A program made the translations under genes and the position numbers. Shown piece by piece: positions 20,901 to 30,729 of a stretch of DNA of 64,000 bases. The notes beneath the pieces were generated by a model. The model did not search any database. It was not told the origin of the DNA and was given only the letters and a program-made list of their open reading frames with translations. Origin of the DNA: Cotesia glomerata (taxonomy: Eukaryota > Arthropoda > Insecta > Hymenoptera > Braconidae); the NCBI RefSeq assembly GCF_020080835.1, contig NC_058163.1:9397318-9461317 (forward strand), written 5' to 3'. Position 1 is the stretch's first letter. Every line of letters starts with the position of its first letter.

Positions 20901-22569
20901 TTGTTGTCTTCAGAGTTGTACTTGGTAAAATTGTAGTCGTTTTTGAAGTTGTGGTTGGTTCAATTGTTGTTGTCGTTTCTAGATCGGGTGTTGTTGTCTC
21001 CAGAGTTGTACTTGGTAAAATTGTAGTTGTTTTGGCAGTTGTGGTCGGCTGAACTGTTGTTGTGTTTTTTACCTTGGGTGTTGTTGTCTCCAGAATTGTA
21101 GTTGGTAAAATTGTAGTCGTTTTGGGAGTTGTGGTCGGTTCAATTGTTGTTGTCGTTTCAGGAGTTGTAGTCGGTTCAATTGTTGTTGTTGTTGGTTTCG
21201 GAGTTGTGGTCGGCTGAACTGTTGTTGTCATTTCTACCTTGGGTGTTGTTGTCTTCAGAGTTGTAGTTGGTAAAATTGTAGTCGTTTTGGGAGTTGTAGT
21301 CGGTTCGATTGTTGTTGTCGTTTTTGGAGTTGTGGTTAGCTGAACTGTTGTTGTCGTCAGAGTTGTAGTTGGTAAAATTGTAGTCGTTTTTGGAGTTGTT
21401 GTCGGTTTAACTGTTGTTGTTGTTGTTTTCGGAGTTGTGGTCGGCTGAACTGTTGTTGTCGTTTCAACCTTGGTTGTTGTTGTCTTCAGAGTTGTAGTTG
21501 GTAAAATTGTAGTCGTTTTTGGAGTTGTTGTCGGTTTAACTGTTGTTGTTGTTGTTTTCGGAGTTGTGGTCGGCTGAACTGTTGTTGTCGTTTCTACCTT
21601 GGGTGTTGTTTTCAGAGTTGTAGTTGGTAAAATTGTAGTCGTTTTGGGAGTTGTAGTCGGTTCGATTGTTGTCGTCGTTTTCGGAGTAGTAGTGGGCACA
21701 TTTGTTATTGTCGTAATTTCTTTTTCAAATTTCGTTTTTATTAGAGTTGTCGGCAACATTGTCTTCGATTTTTTAGGGTACATAGTCTGTTGTGGCGGAA
21801 CAGGAGGAAGAGGGGGTGCAGGTGGGAGTTGGGGGAGGGGCGCTACCGAAGGGAGTGGTGGAGCAGGTGGAAGAGGCGGAAGTGGTGGCAGTGGCGGAAG
21901 TGGTGGTAGAGGCGGAAGCGGCGCAGGAGGTGCTGGTGTCGCAGGTTTTTTCTTTTTCGGAGGTTTAGGTTTTGGTGGCGGTGGCGGTTTAGATTTGGGT
22001 GGTGGAGGCTTTTCAGGTTCAGACTTTGGTTGGTCATAATACACGTAGTCATATTCTTGGTAATCAGATGGAAATAACCAATCTCGTATCATACTTCCTA
22101 GGAGAAAGCATCGCCTCTGAACTTCATTCTTAATCAATGTTATATTTTTCTGTAATTGGTTTTCTCTGTCATATTCTTCGGTTGATGATTTCTCTCTACT
22201 GGACCGGATAACCAATTCATTTAATCTTCTGGTTTGCGCACTGAACGCTGTAGTAAATTGATTCCGTGAATTTCTGGTAGTGAAGATTCTAATTTCTTCT
22301 TTGGGAAACTTAAAGTACTTTGAATCTGGTCCATATAACTTTTTCTTCGTATACTTTTTTTGCAAGCCTTGTCTATTTTTCACTCTTACATTGAACAACG
22401 ATGATCGGAAGTCATTGTAAGTTATGGTTCGATTGTTTTCATGTGTATTTGGCAACGATTCAGTTTTTATTCCATTAAATACATCATTTTCATTGAAGAT
22501 TATGAACACTAATAAAAGTTTTGCAATTACAGAATTCCTCATACTCCTTGTAGAAGTCAATGATTTCAC
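14959..22569 (-). CDS. Giant threonine-rich secreted mucin-like protein, N-terminal part
   Basis: An open frame of 2,536 codons without introns. Residues 1-33 hold a hydrophobic stretch (VIAKLLLVFIIF, about 14-25) consistent with a signal peptide. Residues 34-180 are a basic, non-repetitive region. Residues 183-260 are proline-rich (PPLPPLPP type). From about 270 to the end the protein is a threonine repeat with a basic 42-residue unit of three subrepeats of about 13 residues (PTTTPKTTTTIE, PTTTPKTTTILP, TTTLKTTTPKV). This composition predicts dense O-glycosylation, as in mucins, peritrophins or glue/silk-like secretions, but no chitin-binding or other cysteine domain is present, and only one cysteine lies in the unique N-terminal region (C154). 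The last 8 codons (PEEINMH and stop) come from the inserted element, so the frame is truncated here. The role is unknown. The family is defined by composition only. Confidence 0.75.
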   Translation of the reverse strand: MKSLTSTRSMRNSVIAKLLLVFIIFNENDVFNGIKTESLPNTHENNRTITYNDFRSSLFNVRVKNRQGLQKKYTKKKLYGPDSKYFKFPKEEIRIFTTRNSRNQFTTAFSAQTRRLNELVIRSSREKSSTEEYDRENQLQKNITLIKNEVQRRCFLLGSMIRDWLFPSDYQEYDYVYYDQPKSEPEKPPPPKSKPPPPPKPKPPKKKKPATPAPPAPLPPLPPLPPLPPLPPLPPAPPLPSVAPLPQLPPAPPLPPVPPQQTMYPKKSKTMLPTTLIKTKFEKEITTITNVPTTTPKTTTTIEPTTTPKTTTILPTTTLKTTPKVETTTTVQPTTTPKTTTTTVKPTTTPKTTTILPTTTLKTTTTKVETTTTVQPTTTPKTTTTTVKPTTTPKTTTILPTTTLTTTTVQLTTTPKTTTTIEPTTTPKTTTILPTTTLKTTTPKVEMTTTVQPTTTPKPTTTTIEPTTTPETTTTIEPTTTPKTTTILPTTILETTTPKVKNTTTVQPTTTAKTTTILPSTTLETTTPDLETTTTIEPTTTSKTTTILPSTTLKTTTPEVETTTTVQPTTTPKSTTTIEPTTTPKTTTILPTTSLKTTTVQPTTTIEPTTTPKTTTILPTTTLKTTPKVETTITVQPTTTPKTTTTIEPTTTPKMTTILPITTLKTTTPKVETTTTVQPTTSPKTTTTTTVKPTTTPKTTTILPTTTLTTTTVQLTTTPKTTTTIETTTTPKTTKILPTTTLKTTTPKVETTTTVQPTTSPKTTTTTVKPTTTPKTTTILTTTSLKTTTVQLTTTPKTTTTIEPTTTPKTTTILPTTTLTTTVQLTTTPKTTSTIEPTTTPKTTTILLTTTLTTTTVQPTTTPKSTTTIKPTTTPKTTTILPTTSLKTTTVQPTTTPKTTTTIEPTTTPKTTTILPTTTLKTTPKVETTTTVQPTTTPKTTTILPSTTLKTTTPDLETTTTIEPTTSPKTTTILPTTTLKTITPEVETTTTVQPTPTPKTTTTIEPTTTSITTTILPTTTLKRTTEVETTTTVQQTTTPKPTRTTIERTTTPKTTTILPTTTLTTTTVQLITTPKTTTTIEPTSTPKTTTILPTTTLKTTPKVETTTTVQPTTTLKATTTIETTTTPRTTTILPTTTLKTTSPKVETTTTVQPTTTAKTTTIGPITTPKTTTILPTTTLKTTTPKVEMTTTDQPTTTPKTTTTIEATTTPRTTTILPTKTTKTTSPKVETTTTVQPTTTPKTTTIEPTTTPRTTTILPTTTLETTTPKVETTTTVQPTITLKRTTTTVIPTTTPKMTSISPTTTLKTTTVQPTTTLKATTTIEQTTTPKMTKILPTTTLKTTTPKIETTTTVQLTTTLKTTTTIEPTTTPETATILPTTTLKTRTVQPTTTSKTTTTIEQTTTSRTTTILPTTTLKTTTPKVETTITVQTTTTPKTTTKIEQSTTPRTTTILPTTTLKTTTVQLTTTLKTTTTIEPTTTPETTTILPTTTLKITTPKVETTITVQTTTTPKTTTTIEPTTTPRTTTILPTRTLKTTTVQLTTTLKTTTTIEPTTTPETATILLTTTLKTRTVQPTTTSKTTTTIEQTTTSRTTTILPTTTLKTTTPKVETTITVQTTTTPKTTTKIEQSTTPRTTTILPTTTLKTTTVQLTTTLKTTTTIEPTTTPETTTILPTTTLKITTPKVETTITVQTTTTPKTTTTIEPTTTPRTTTILPTTTLKTTTVQLTTTLKTTTTIEPTTTPETATILPTTTLKTRTVQPTTTSKTTTTIEQTTTSRTTTILPTTTLKTTTPKVETTITVQTTTTPKTPTKIEQSTTPRTTTILPTTTLKTTTVQLTTTLKTTTTIEPTTTPETTTILPTTTLKITTPKVETTITVQTTTTPKTTTTMEPTTTPRMTTILSTTTLKTTIPKVETTTTVQPTTTPKTTTTIEPTTTSKTTTILPTTTFKTTTPKVERTTTTVQLTTTLKTTTTIEPTTTPETTTILPTTTLKTTTPKVETTITVQTTTTPKTTTTMEPTTTPRMTPILSTTTLKTTIPKVETTTTVQPTTTPKTTTTIEPTTTSKTTTILPITTFKTTTPMVETTTTVQLTTNLKTTTTIEPTTTPETTTILPTTTLKTTTPKVETIITVQTTTTPKTTTKIEQSTTPRTTTILPTTTLKTTTVQPTITPKTTTPFEQTPTSKTTTILPTTDRKTTTSKVETTTTVQLTTTPKTTTTMEPTTTPIMTTILSTTTLKTTIPKVETTTTVQPTTTPKTTTTIEPTTTSKTTTILPTTTFKTTTPKVERTTTTVQPTITPKTTTVLPTTILKTTTLKVETTTTVEPTTTPKTTTQEVETMTAVQPTTTPETTTILPITTLKTTMLQVETTTIQPITAVKGESISSVQLSTSPKATILKEATTTKVLLTTTPKTTTRIIETTTFLPTTTLKTTTLKKETTKTISPTTTLRMTSQPTTTPTPTTQKLETTLIFPTTTSKTTSFKEETRTTTVLPTTVPISTILKVETITSTVLPPTTSKTTTLKVETMTTSVLLTPEEINMH
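16920..18520 (-). repeat. 558-bp higher-order tandem repeat inside the mucin
   Basis: Landmarks recur exactly 558 bp apart: a variant at 16971, 17529 and 18087, and another at 17293, 17851 and 18409. The unit is 186 codons, so frame is kept, and it contains several 42-residue repeats. The nearly three copies are almost identical, much more so than other mucin repeats, which points to recent unequal exchange. Confidence 0.85.
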
Positions 22570-23429
22570 ATAACTAATTACAAAAATTTATCAAAACTAA
22601 TTTTGATTGTCCCATACACAATGAAAATTATAACGTATACTTTACCTTCGAGATCTCGTTTTATATATCTAACAAATTAAATGTTTTAATATCACACAAG
22701 AACACATGGGAGTATAAATATATGTGTGTACGTATATACGAATATTGGCACATCAATCCTTACATTCAGTCGTACAAATCCATTTAATGCGGCCTATTAC
22801 AATTATCTTTTATATAATTATATAACTTAAAAAGACAAAACGTTAACATTTTTATCAAATCTAATTTAATTAAGCAAATACTTTTTTCAAGCGAATACGT
22901 GACTACCTAACTTTGATACTAAATTAATGGAAAAAAATGCTGTAAGATTAAAGTCTCGACACGCTAATCCGTATAACTTTTATTATTATATAAAACTTTA
23001 TAATGTTATTGCTTATTATAAAATTTAAATTGAATCTATACGTATAGAATCGATTATATACTGTGGTTTTTTATAAAGATCATAGTAAGCAAGCAAACTA
23101 ATTCCTATTTATGAACATTCGGGATGTAAAGTTTAGATATGCTCAGACCTTATTTGATCTAATGTGTGGAAACATGTAAATGATTGATATAATTTATAAC
23201 TCTGATTAAGAGAAACAATAGAATTGATTTAATGAATGTCACAGACGAAATATTCTGAATTGCAATATTTATTTTTTAGATCACTGGATATAATAATATA
23301 ACTAATAATGTATGCAGCTAAACTCTTTAAAAATATCAACAATCAGTTTTATGAAATAATTCATCCGTATTGTACATACAGAACACTCTATTAATTAATA
23401 CAGTTATTAATAATTATAAGTAAATACTA
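22570..23429. other. Intergenic region between the mucin gene and RUNDC1
   Basis: Holds the mucin's upstream region and the RUNDC1 3' flank; AATAAA on the minus strand near 23271 could serve RUNDC1. Nothing else is recognised. Confidence 0.5.
22659..22669 (-). promoter_or_regulatory. Candidate TATA box of the mucin gene
   Basis: The minus strand reads GATATATAAAA about 90 bp before the mucin start codon. A start of transcription about 30 bp downstream would leave a leader of about 65 nt. A second TATATAAAAG lies further upstream near 22807-22816. In AT-rich DNA such matches occur by chance. Confidence 0.35.
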
Positions 23430-26400
23430 TTAAAAAGCATCTTTTATATTCTGAAATTGTTGTACGGCTAAGTCAACTGGAAGATCAAAACGAACGGATG
23501 ATAACCGATCAAGAGTGTGAAAGGCATCTTGAAATCCTATGAAAACAAATTTACAATTATTGTATTTTTTTTCTAAGTTTCAAAATTCGAATTTTTAATT
23601 AAAAAAATATCGTTTACGTACCAGTTTTCACAACATAACTCCATGATGTATAATAATTTTCCAATAAATATTGACACTGTAGTATGTACCTTAACCATAT
23701 AACCAATTTGTTGGCGCTAAAAATTAAATTAAGTTTTATAATTAAAATTGTCTTACAATATAAGATAATTACAATAAAATTATTTCGCAGTGTATGATTC
23801 GAAATTTTATAATTCTAGAGAAATTTTGAACACCTCTTAGGAAAATGATAAATTCTTTACAATTGGAAACATTAATAATGTCGTGCAAGTCAAGAGAAAT
23901 AAAGTTGAAAAGCGAACTTACTTTAAGGCTGCACAAATAAATGCTTTAAAATGTGAGTTATGACTTCTTTTGTAAGGTGTATGGGTAGCAATTATATTTC
24001 CAATAGTAATTAATAGAATCTGAAAAATGAGTAATCAAAATAACAAGATGAATTACGATTTAAGTGTTAAAATAAATATAATAACTAATACCTGTTTTGG
24101 AGAAACATTCCTTCTATTGACAAGATCTAAGTTAAAGCTTTGAGATAATTTTTGAGCTGGACTAGAGTTGTACATATGACCATTTTTTATTTCATAATAC
24201 TTTATTATTAATTCCCATGCATGCATGAAATTATGAGATACTGATTTTTTCTGTGGAAAACAGCCAACAAAAGGTACAACACTGTTACTAGCACGAACAT
24301 CAGAGGTCAATCCATGTTGAATCAAATCTCTTATACAAATGGCTAAATGTTTTCTCACTGATGCTGTAATTCGCGCATTGAACTGTGCTTTAGATAAATC
24401 TAAATCAGAAGTGTGACTATTGTAATCTTCGTCTTCAAAATGACGTTCCATCGCTGCAACATTTTGTAATACATCTTCTATGGCTGCATCCAATCGAGCT
24501 CTCATATCTCGCCATACGGGAATATCAGAGTTTTTATCAATATTACGTCGAACTCTGTCTCTGCCACAACCCAATTGTGACATTAGATAAAGATGTAACA
24601 GTGTTATAACTTTTCTCACAGTATTAAGTGTTTTTGTATGATTGCCATCACTTGCATGTTCTTGAGGGAATGGTTTTCTAGATTTTTTAGCAGATAATTT
24701 TGCACTATTTGTATGAACTGGACATGTACAAGTGCAAGCGTATGCTTCTGTGCTAACTTCTCCCTGTAGATAATGAATGAACCGTTCTAAATCTGACACT
24801 TGAGTTTTCAATTGATTTACTAGCTGTTCCTTCATTTTCAACGGATTGACGATCTAATAATTATAATTTTTTATAGATTTAAAATAACTGTATAGTTAAA
24901 ACATTTTATCTTTTTAATAAATTAATATATTACCTCATTTATTGCATGATCAACTTGCCATCTCAAATCATCAACAGATAACTTACATAAATCATCAATT
25001 TCAAAATTAAGTTTTTCTTTAAGATGATCTAAAAAATAATAAAATATTACATATTTATAAGTATTTTTATTTGTCGGTTATGTAATTAAAAAACGAATAA
25101 TTCATGTTATGACAGAAGTACAGCTTCATCAATCTAATTCATTTTTTTAATCTAAAACAGAAAAAATTATAAATGCTGTGAAAAAATTTTCTACAAGCCA
25201 AAATCAGCGATATTGTACTTCTGCTCACTTCATTTTAATCAAGTTAAAAATAAAAAATATTCTGGCTATTAACTTATCAACAAATTTTGCCGTTCTAATA
25301 TAACGCTTTGCGGTAGATCTTGACCATCAGTTTCATAAGCATATCGCTCCAAATCTTCTAGTTGGGTTTTTAATTGTTCTATCAACTCTTTTTGTTTAAG
25401 TTTTCGCTGTGCAATTTTAGATTCCAATCCAATGTCAGTACACTCATCATTACTTATATGTAATGAACTATCTGTTGATGGTACAAGAGCTGTGTTAGCT
25501 TCAGATTTACATAGTAAAATGCTTGAAACATCTGGAATTCCTCGAAATGCAAATTCTTCTAATTCTTTTAGTAAATTTTCTTTTTGATCACTGGGAGCAT
25601 CAACTATTTGGCGAAGACGAAATTGAACCTATATTTATACAAAAATTATTAATTTTATTGGATTCAAAAATTTTTTAGTACTATTTGATGAGATTTGGTC
25701 TAATTTAGTCAGAACAGATATGAACATTTTACCGGAGAGAATATATTACTTTATATTCTTTATAAATTTTGTTCAAAATTTATTTAATATGATCAAATTA
25801 TAGAGATGGTATCAAACAATAACATTTTGAAAAATTTTTTCCTACGAAATTTTTTCGATAACATATTCGGGTTCAGAAATGTTTGGATAATAAAAATACA
25901 CTTTTAAGAAAATTTTTTCAAAAATCTTTTTTGAGACGTTATTGTTTATCATCATTTTTATATAATTAGTTTTTCAATAAAATAGATTGAATTTTATTAC
26001 GTAAATTAAAAATTAATAAACTATGCATAAAAAATTATTCATATCAAGTATTAGAAGATTCTTTAGACCCACAATTCCGAAAGATTGTATACTCTCCATG
26101 CATTTTATTATAATCATTCTCTGAAAGTATGTACTAGTACAATATTTAAAAGACAAATTAGTAATAAAATAAATCTACCTGAGCAAAATGTGTTGTTAAT
26201 GCAATTAGTGATGAATTGAGCACATCTTGTTCCTCTTCTAATATTTTAAGTCTGTCCATAGTAAATAAAAGATTATTTAATACGATGTTAGTACTTGTTA
26301 TCATTTCAACATAAACAGAAATTCATAGCATTAAACAAAGTAAAGTATTAAACATTAAGCCCAAATATTTATACATAATATTATATCATATGATATACAA

Positions 26401-26755
26401 TAACTATTAGAAATAAATAGAAGATCATTGTATCATGCATTAAATTACATATTACATTAATTAATATATAAGTAACTATAATTGTAAAAAAAAATTAATT
26501 TACTTTTCCAAATTATCGGTATATTTGCATTCACTGTTGAATTCATCATCAACATCATCATTAGCCCCAACTGGTGGCCATCTTTCACCAGAGGGTCGTT
26601 CATTTTCGTCAGTATCATACTCCTCATTTCCATTGGTACAATGTTGTTCTTCGGGAAAAAGTTCAAGGTTTACTTGATCCTGAAATCAAAATAAAAACTT
26701 TAATATTTACGAATTAACCATTAAAAGCATTTCATTTTAATTAATAAAATACCAT
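23430..26755 (-). CDS. RUNDC1: RUN domain-containing protein 1
   Basis: Nine coding exons on the minus strand: 26753-26755, 26504-26679, 26179-26251, 25274-25628, 24934-25028, 24092-24853, 23922-24019, 23622-23716 and 23430-23536. They join in frame to 587 residues (human protein about 613). The N-terminus is acidic. Residues about 60-260 are coiled coil with the family hallmark LEEEQDVLNSSLIALTTHFA and then VQFRLRQIV. The RUN domain spans about 315-575 and ends with RLSSVRFDLPVDLAVQQF and NIKDAF, as in vertebrate RUNDC1. A cysteine cluster (CTCTCP, about 274-279) lies between the coils and the RUN domain. RUN domains bind small GTPases or motor adaptors. RUNDC1 has been linked to p53 regulation and to control of autophagosome-lysosome fusion. 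The start is inferred: an ATG stands exactly at the end of a first exon, next to a GTATTT donor. The identity is firm; exon 1 is less so. Confidence 0.9.
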
Positions 26756-27467
26756 TTTATTAGATAAATCGAAGAAAATTTCATTCTACACAGTAATCAG
26801 AAACATAAGTAACGAACACCAACAATCACGGTTAACAACAAAAATTATATCGGCTGTGGCCATTTAATATTCTTTGTTAAAACATTTATTATTTTATATA
26901 GTTCCAAACCAAACTTTAGAGCATGTTCAATCATTGATTATAAATATACTTATGTTATTAGAGTTGTCAGTTATAACACCTTTCTTTTTCTTTGTGGGAA
27001 ACAAGAATACTTTACCATATTTTATCTGTCAATAAGACACACATATTATGGCTTATGGAGAATAGAAACCTTTATTATTTATTCTCTATTAACCTTATAT
27101 AATTGTTTTTCCTAGTTGCGATTATCAACAATCCACTAGGTGCAGCAGGGTAGGTAGATACGAATCAGTACTGTCAAAAAATCAAAACAAATCCATAACC
27201 GGTAAATAAATAAAGCTGTAATTAAATTAATTAGCTTTAAAATTATTAAAATAAACACTTAGTTAAAATAAATTTTAATTTTTCTGGAATACTGAATTAA
27301 TTTCATTGTTTTTTTGGATTTTAACACAGATTTGTGATGTCATAATTACTTTTTCAAGGTTATAGATTCCATTTGTTATGGTTATTTAGTTACCGAATGG
27401 TTGATCGCGATGCCTCTACAGCTCATAAGAAGAACTATTAATAACACGAAATTATCGCCGCTGCTCT
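26756..27467. other. Upstream region of RUNDC1
   Basis: AT-rich DNA with no coding similarity seen. It should contain the RUNDC1 promoter, but no distinct core element stands out. Confidence 0.4.
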
Positions 27468-28852
27468 TGTTATGTCCAGCAAGGTCACTAGATTGCTCGT
27501 ACTGCCTCCTTCTGGACTGAGGTGTGAGTTGAAGTCACGCGGGATCTATTTAAATTTATTGTTGTTTATTAATTCAGCTTTTGATAATGAAATCTGTTGG
27601 GTTAAGTTGAAGAAAAAGGAAAACTTTAGTTAGATGGACTGTTTTAATTGATAAACAAAAATTAACGAAGAGCTTGATTTTATTCGGTGGTTTCAGCTAC
27701 AGCAAGTGCTCAGTTAAAGTTCTCAGGGAGAAGTGTGGTTACAAAAGTATCGGCTCGAAGTCGGTGGTTCCCGGCTTCACTTCCCTCTCTATGTTTCAAA
27801 CCAATATACTTAGTCTATTACATCTTATACTTATTCTAACATATATATACTAATACTTATTTTAACTTATACACTAATACTTATTCTCGTCCATGTCTGT
27901 GCCAACATATATTTTATGTTATCTTATTATTTATCATATTATGTTACGTGTAAACAATTTACTTTATTAATTTTTTATGTACTCATTATGTACTTGAATA
28001 AGATGGTCCTTAGGGAGCACTAGCTCTATAGGATCAAAATTTAATAAATAAATAAAAATAAATAAAAATATTTTGCTTGGTACATACACAAATGTATACC
28101 TGGGCTCACAATTATATTTTAAATTCTTATGGTTTATCCATTAACAAAAATATTAACTTTAGAACATTATTATTATTATTATTATAACTAAATTATTATA
28201 AATGTTATAAATATAATTATGTAAAGTTTATCTATCATAGCTATAAGTTTAGACATTAATTTATAAATGTTACTTATTAAATTATTATAATTAAGACGTT
28301 TAAATTTAATATATGTGTTGCAGATTAATTATGATTTTGGTTTATTGATTAATATGAGATATTGTTATTTTAATTAAATATTAACTATTATTTTTAATAT
28401 TATTAAACGTAACTCCAATAGTTTATCAGTTATTTATTTAACGAATAGTATTATTGTTGGCTTGGTTCTATGGTCTTATTCTATTTTATAATTTACGACC
28501 TCTTGAAAATGCTTAACAAGAATGTATATGTAACTGACAAACCCTTGAAGGACATTTAACACATGGTTTTTCTTTTATTAGTTTTCACAAAGGTTTAATT
28601 GTCGAGTAACACAAGCAAGCTTGTTCAGGTACTTTTATAGTTCTGAGAAATGTTGACAAAGTTAGTTTGTTGATTGTTTATTTAAGGAGATTACTATACT
28701 TTAATTTATGTGCTACAACAAATTTTGTATATAAACAAAATGCATTATTTATAATATATAATTTATTATAAATTAAATTAAATAATTCAAATTATAGTGA
28801 ATTTGCCGCGTAATGCATCAAATCGACATCTACTATATCATCGGATATAACA
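27468..28852 (+). mobile_element. Solo LTR, 1,385 bp, target duplication CTCT
   Basis: It starts TGTTATGTCC and ends GATATAACA, flanked by CTCT at 27464-27467 and 28853-28856. Its first 300 bp are similar to the reverse complement of the right end of the LTR at 29112-30400 (shared GTCACGCGGGAT, TTCACTTC motifs). No gag/pol or primer-binding region follows, so it is a solo LTR or a non-autonomous unit. Confidence 0.75.
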
Positions 28853-29111
28853 CTCTGGTACAATGAGAGACAATAATTTATGCCTGCTTGTGTTGTTTTG
28901 GTATCGATGAAAGTTTGGATTTATGAAAATTTGTCCAAATAAATATGAAAGTTTGTAAAAATGCTGATGAGTATAAATGAATAAAAGCACAGAAAAATTT
29001 ACGTATAATTGTATATAAATACAAATGATTCTATGTAAATTAGATCATCTGTGCAATTTTACAGTTGTATACATGACCAACTGAACAAATAAAATTCCCT
29101 ATTTTTAAAAA

Positions 29112-30400
29112 TGTTATGTCGTAATAACTATAATGCTTTGGGTTGCATCTGGCAGGTGACACTACTTGTCAGATAAACCATGATTTAAATGTGTTAATTA
29201 GTTACATTTATAATTTAAATTTATGTTTATATTTTAAATAGATTCAGAAATTCCAAGTTGATTTAATATTTGATTTAATTGCTGAGTTTGGTCGTTGAGT
29301 GCACACGTGTCTTCGAAAGAGAAACTTTAATGTCGAGAAAATAATACAAAGGAATATTGTATTAGGTTCTGAAAAACCATAAAATCTTTGAGTAAACACA
29401 GAACGTGTCCTTGCCACATGACAACTTCAAGTCCTTAAAAGAAAAACCATAAAAGACACGTGTGGAAACTTAACGGTCTCTTGTTCTCTAAAAAACAAGG
29501 CACTACAACTGAATTTAACAACAAAATAAATAAATAATAATTTATTTATCCACTTTATTTTAAGTAACTAAATAACTGATAAATAAATGAGTATTTAGAC
29601 GCTACAACATGTGTATTATGTATGTATGGGTTTAATGTCACAATGGTTTTAGACAAATTTAATTACATATTGGAATAATTGAATAGTAAATGGTATTAAA
29701 TTGAATTTAGAAATGATTAGCAAATATTAAAGTAAATTCCGCATCTGATATAATTTATTGAGCAGATAATACCTTAAAAGCCTTTTAAAATTATAACACG
29801 TTAATTGATTCTAATGAATATATGTTAATTAAAATAATAAATAATAGATAAGGATAATCATTGTTAACAACGATCTGATATTATATTATTATTACTGTCT
29901 GTACCTCGACCAGGTTTTCTGCGGTTTCCCTAGGTCGCTGTGCTGAATTTAAAGCCAGGTAAATACAGGTACATGAATATGTAAGCCGGCCGCAGCCGCA
30001 AATAATAAGTGTTATATATAAATAAGTTTATATAAGTACATGTAAGATAGTATATTACGCACTATGTATAAGGTTAGTTCTAGCAATAGTATAGGTGTAT
30101 ACGTATAACCATAGTGGGGGAACGTGAAGCTGAGCAGTCAGAGTTGAGACTTTGTGACTTCACTTCTCCCCGAGAGCTGTAACTATTCACTCCATCTCTC
30201 CGATTTCTAAATAAACATCAACATTAAGTTCAATTGAACTCTTATCATTTAAAATCATACCTTGCCACACAATCTCAATCAGTCATTTTTAAGTATATTT
30301 CAAATTAAATTATAAAATAAAATCCCGCGTGACAATAAACAACCCATTTGTCCACGAGGTGTCATCATCGGCGAATCTAGTAACCTCGCAGGACATAACA
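29112..30400 (-). mobile_element. Solo LTR, 1,289 bp, inverted relative to its neighbour
   Basis: On the plus strand it begins TGTTATGTC and ends GGACATAACA. Flanks carry AAAA on both sides, and the right arm of the host foldback element shows the empty site. Homology to the LTR at 27468 runs in the opposite orientation. Near 29895-30000 it carries the TTTTCTGCGG...GGCCGCAGCCGCA module shared with the SINE at 12414-12876. Confidence 0.75.
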
Positions 30401-30563
30401 AAAATATTTACAACTAATAATATGTTTATTTGATTCTAATTCCAAAAGTATAAATGGAGAAATGAACATTACTATAAATGAAAATTTATAAATTTACTAG
30501 CTAATAAAAAATATCATTTGAATAAATGATTAATAATACAAGTGTATAAAAAAATTAATGATA

Positions 30564-30729
30564 CAGTCAACGCTCTCTGTATTTGACTCGCCCGTACAGG
30601 ACCATTCTCTGTATTTGACTCGTCCTTGTCCATAAGAGCTGTGTAAAATCGTCAAATACAGAGGAAGAATGTGGTCAAATACAGAGAGCGGTCAAATACA
30701 GAGAGGTCCAATACAGAGAGCGTCGACTG
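30564..30729. mobile_element. 166-bp pogo/Tc1-like MITE
   Basis: The inverted ends CAGTCAACGCTCTCTGTATT and its near complement are flanked by TA, as in pogo/Tigger elements. Several extra copies of the inner motif TCTCTGTATTTGAC lie inside. Confidence 0.8.
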
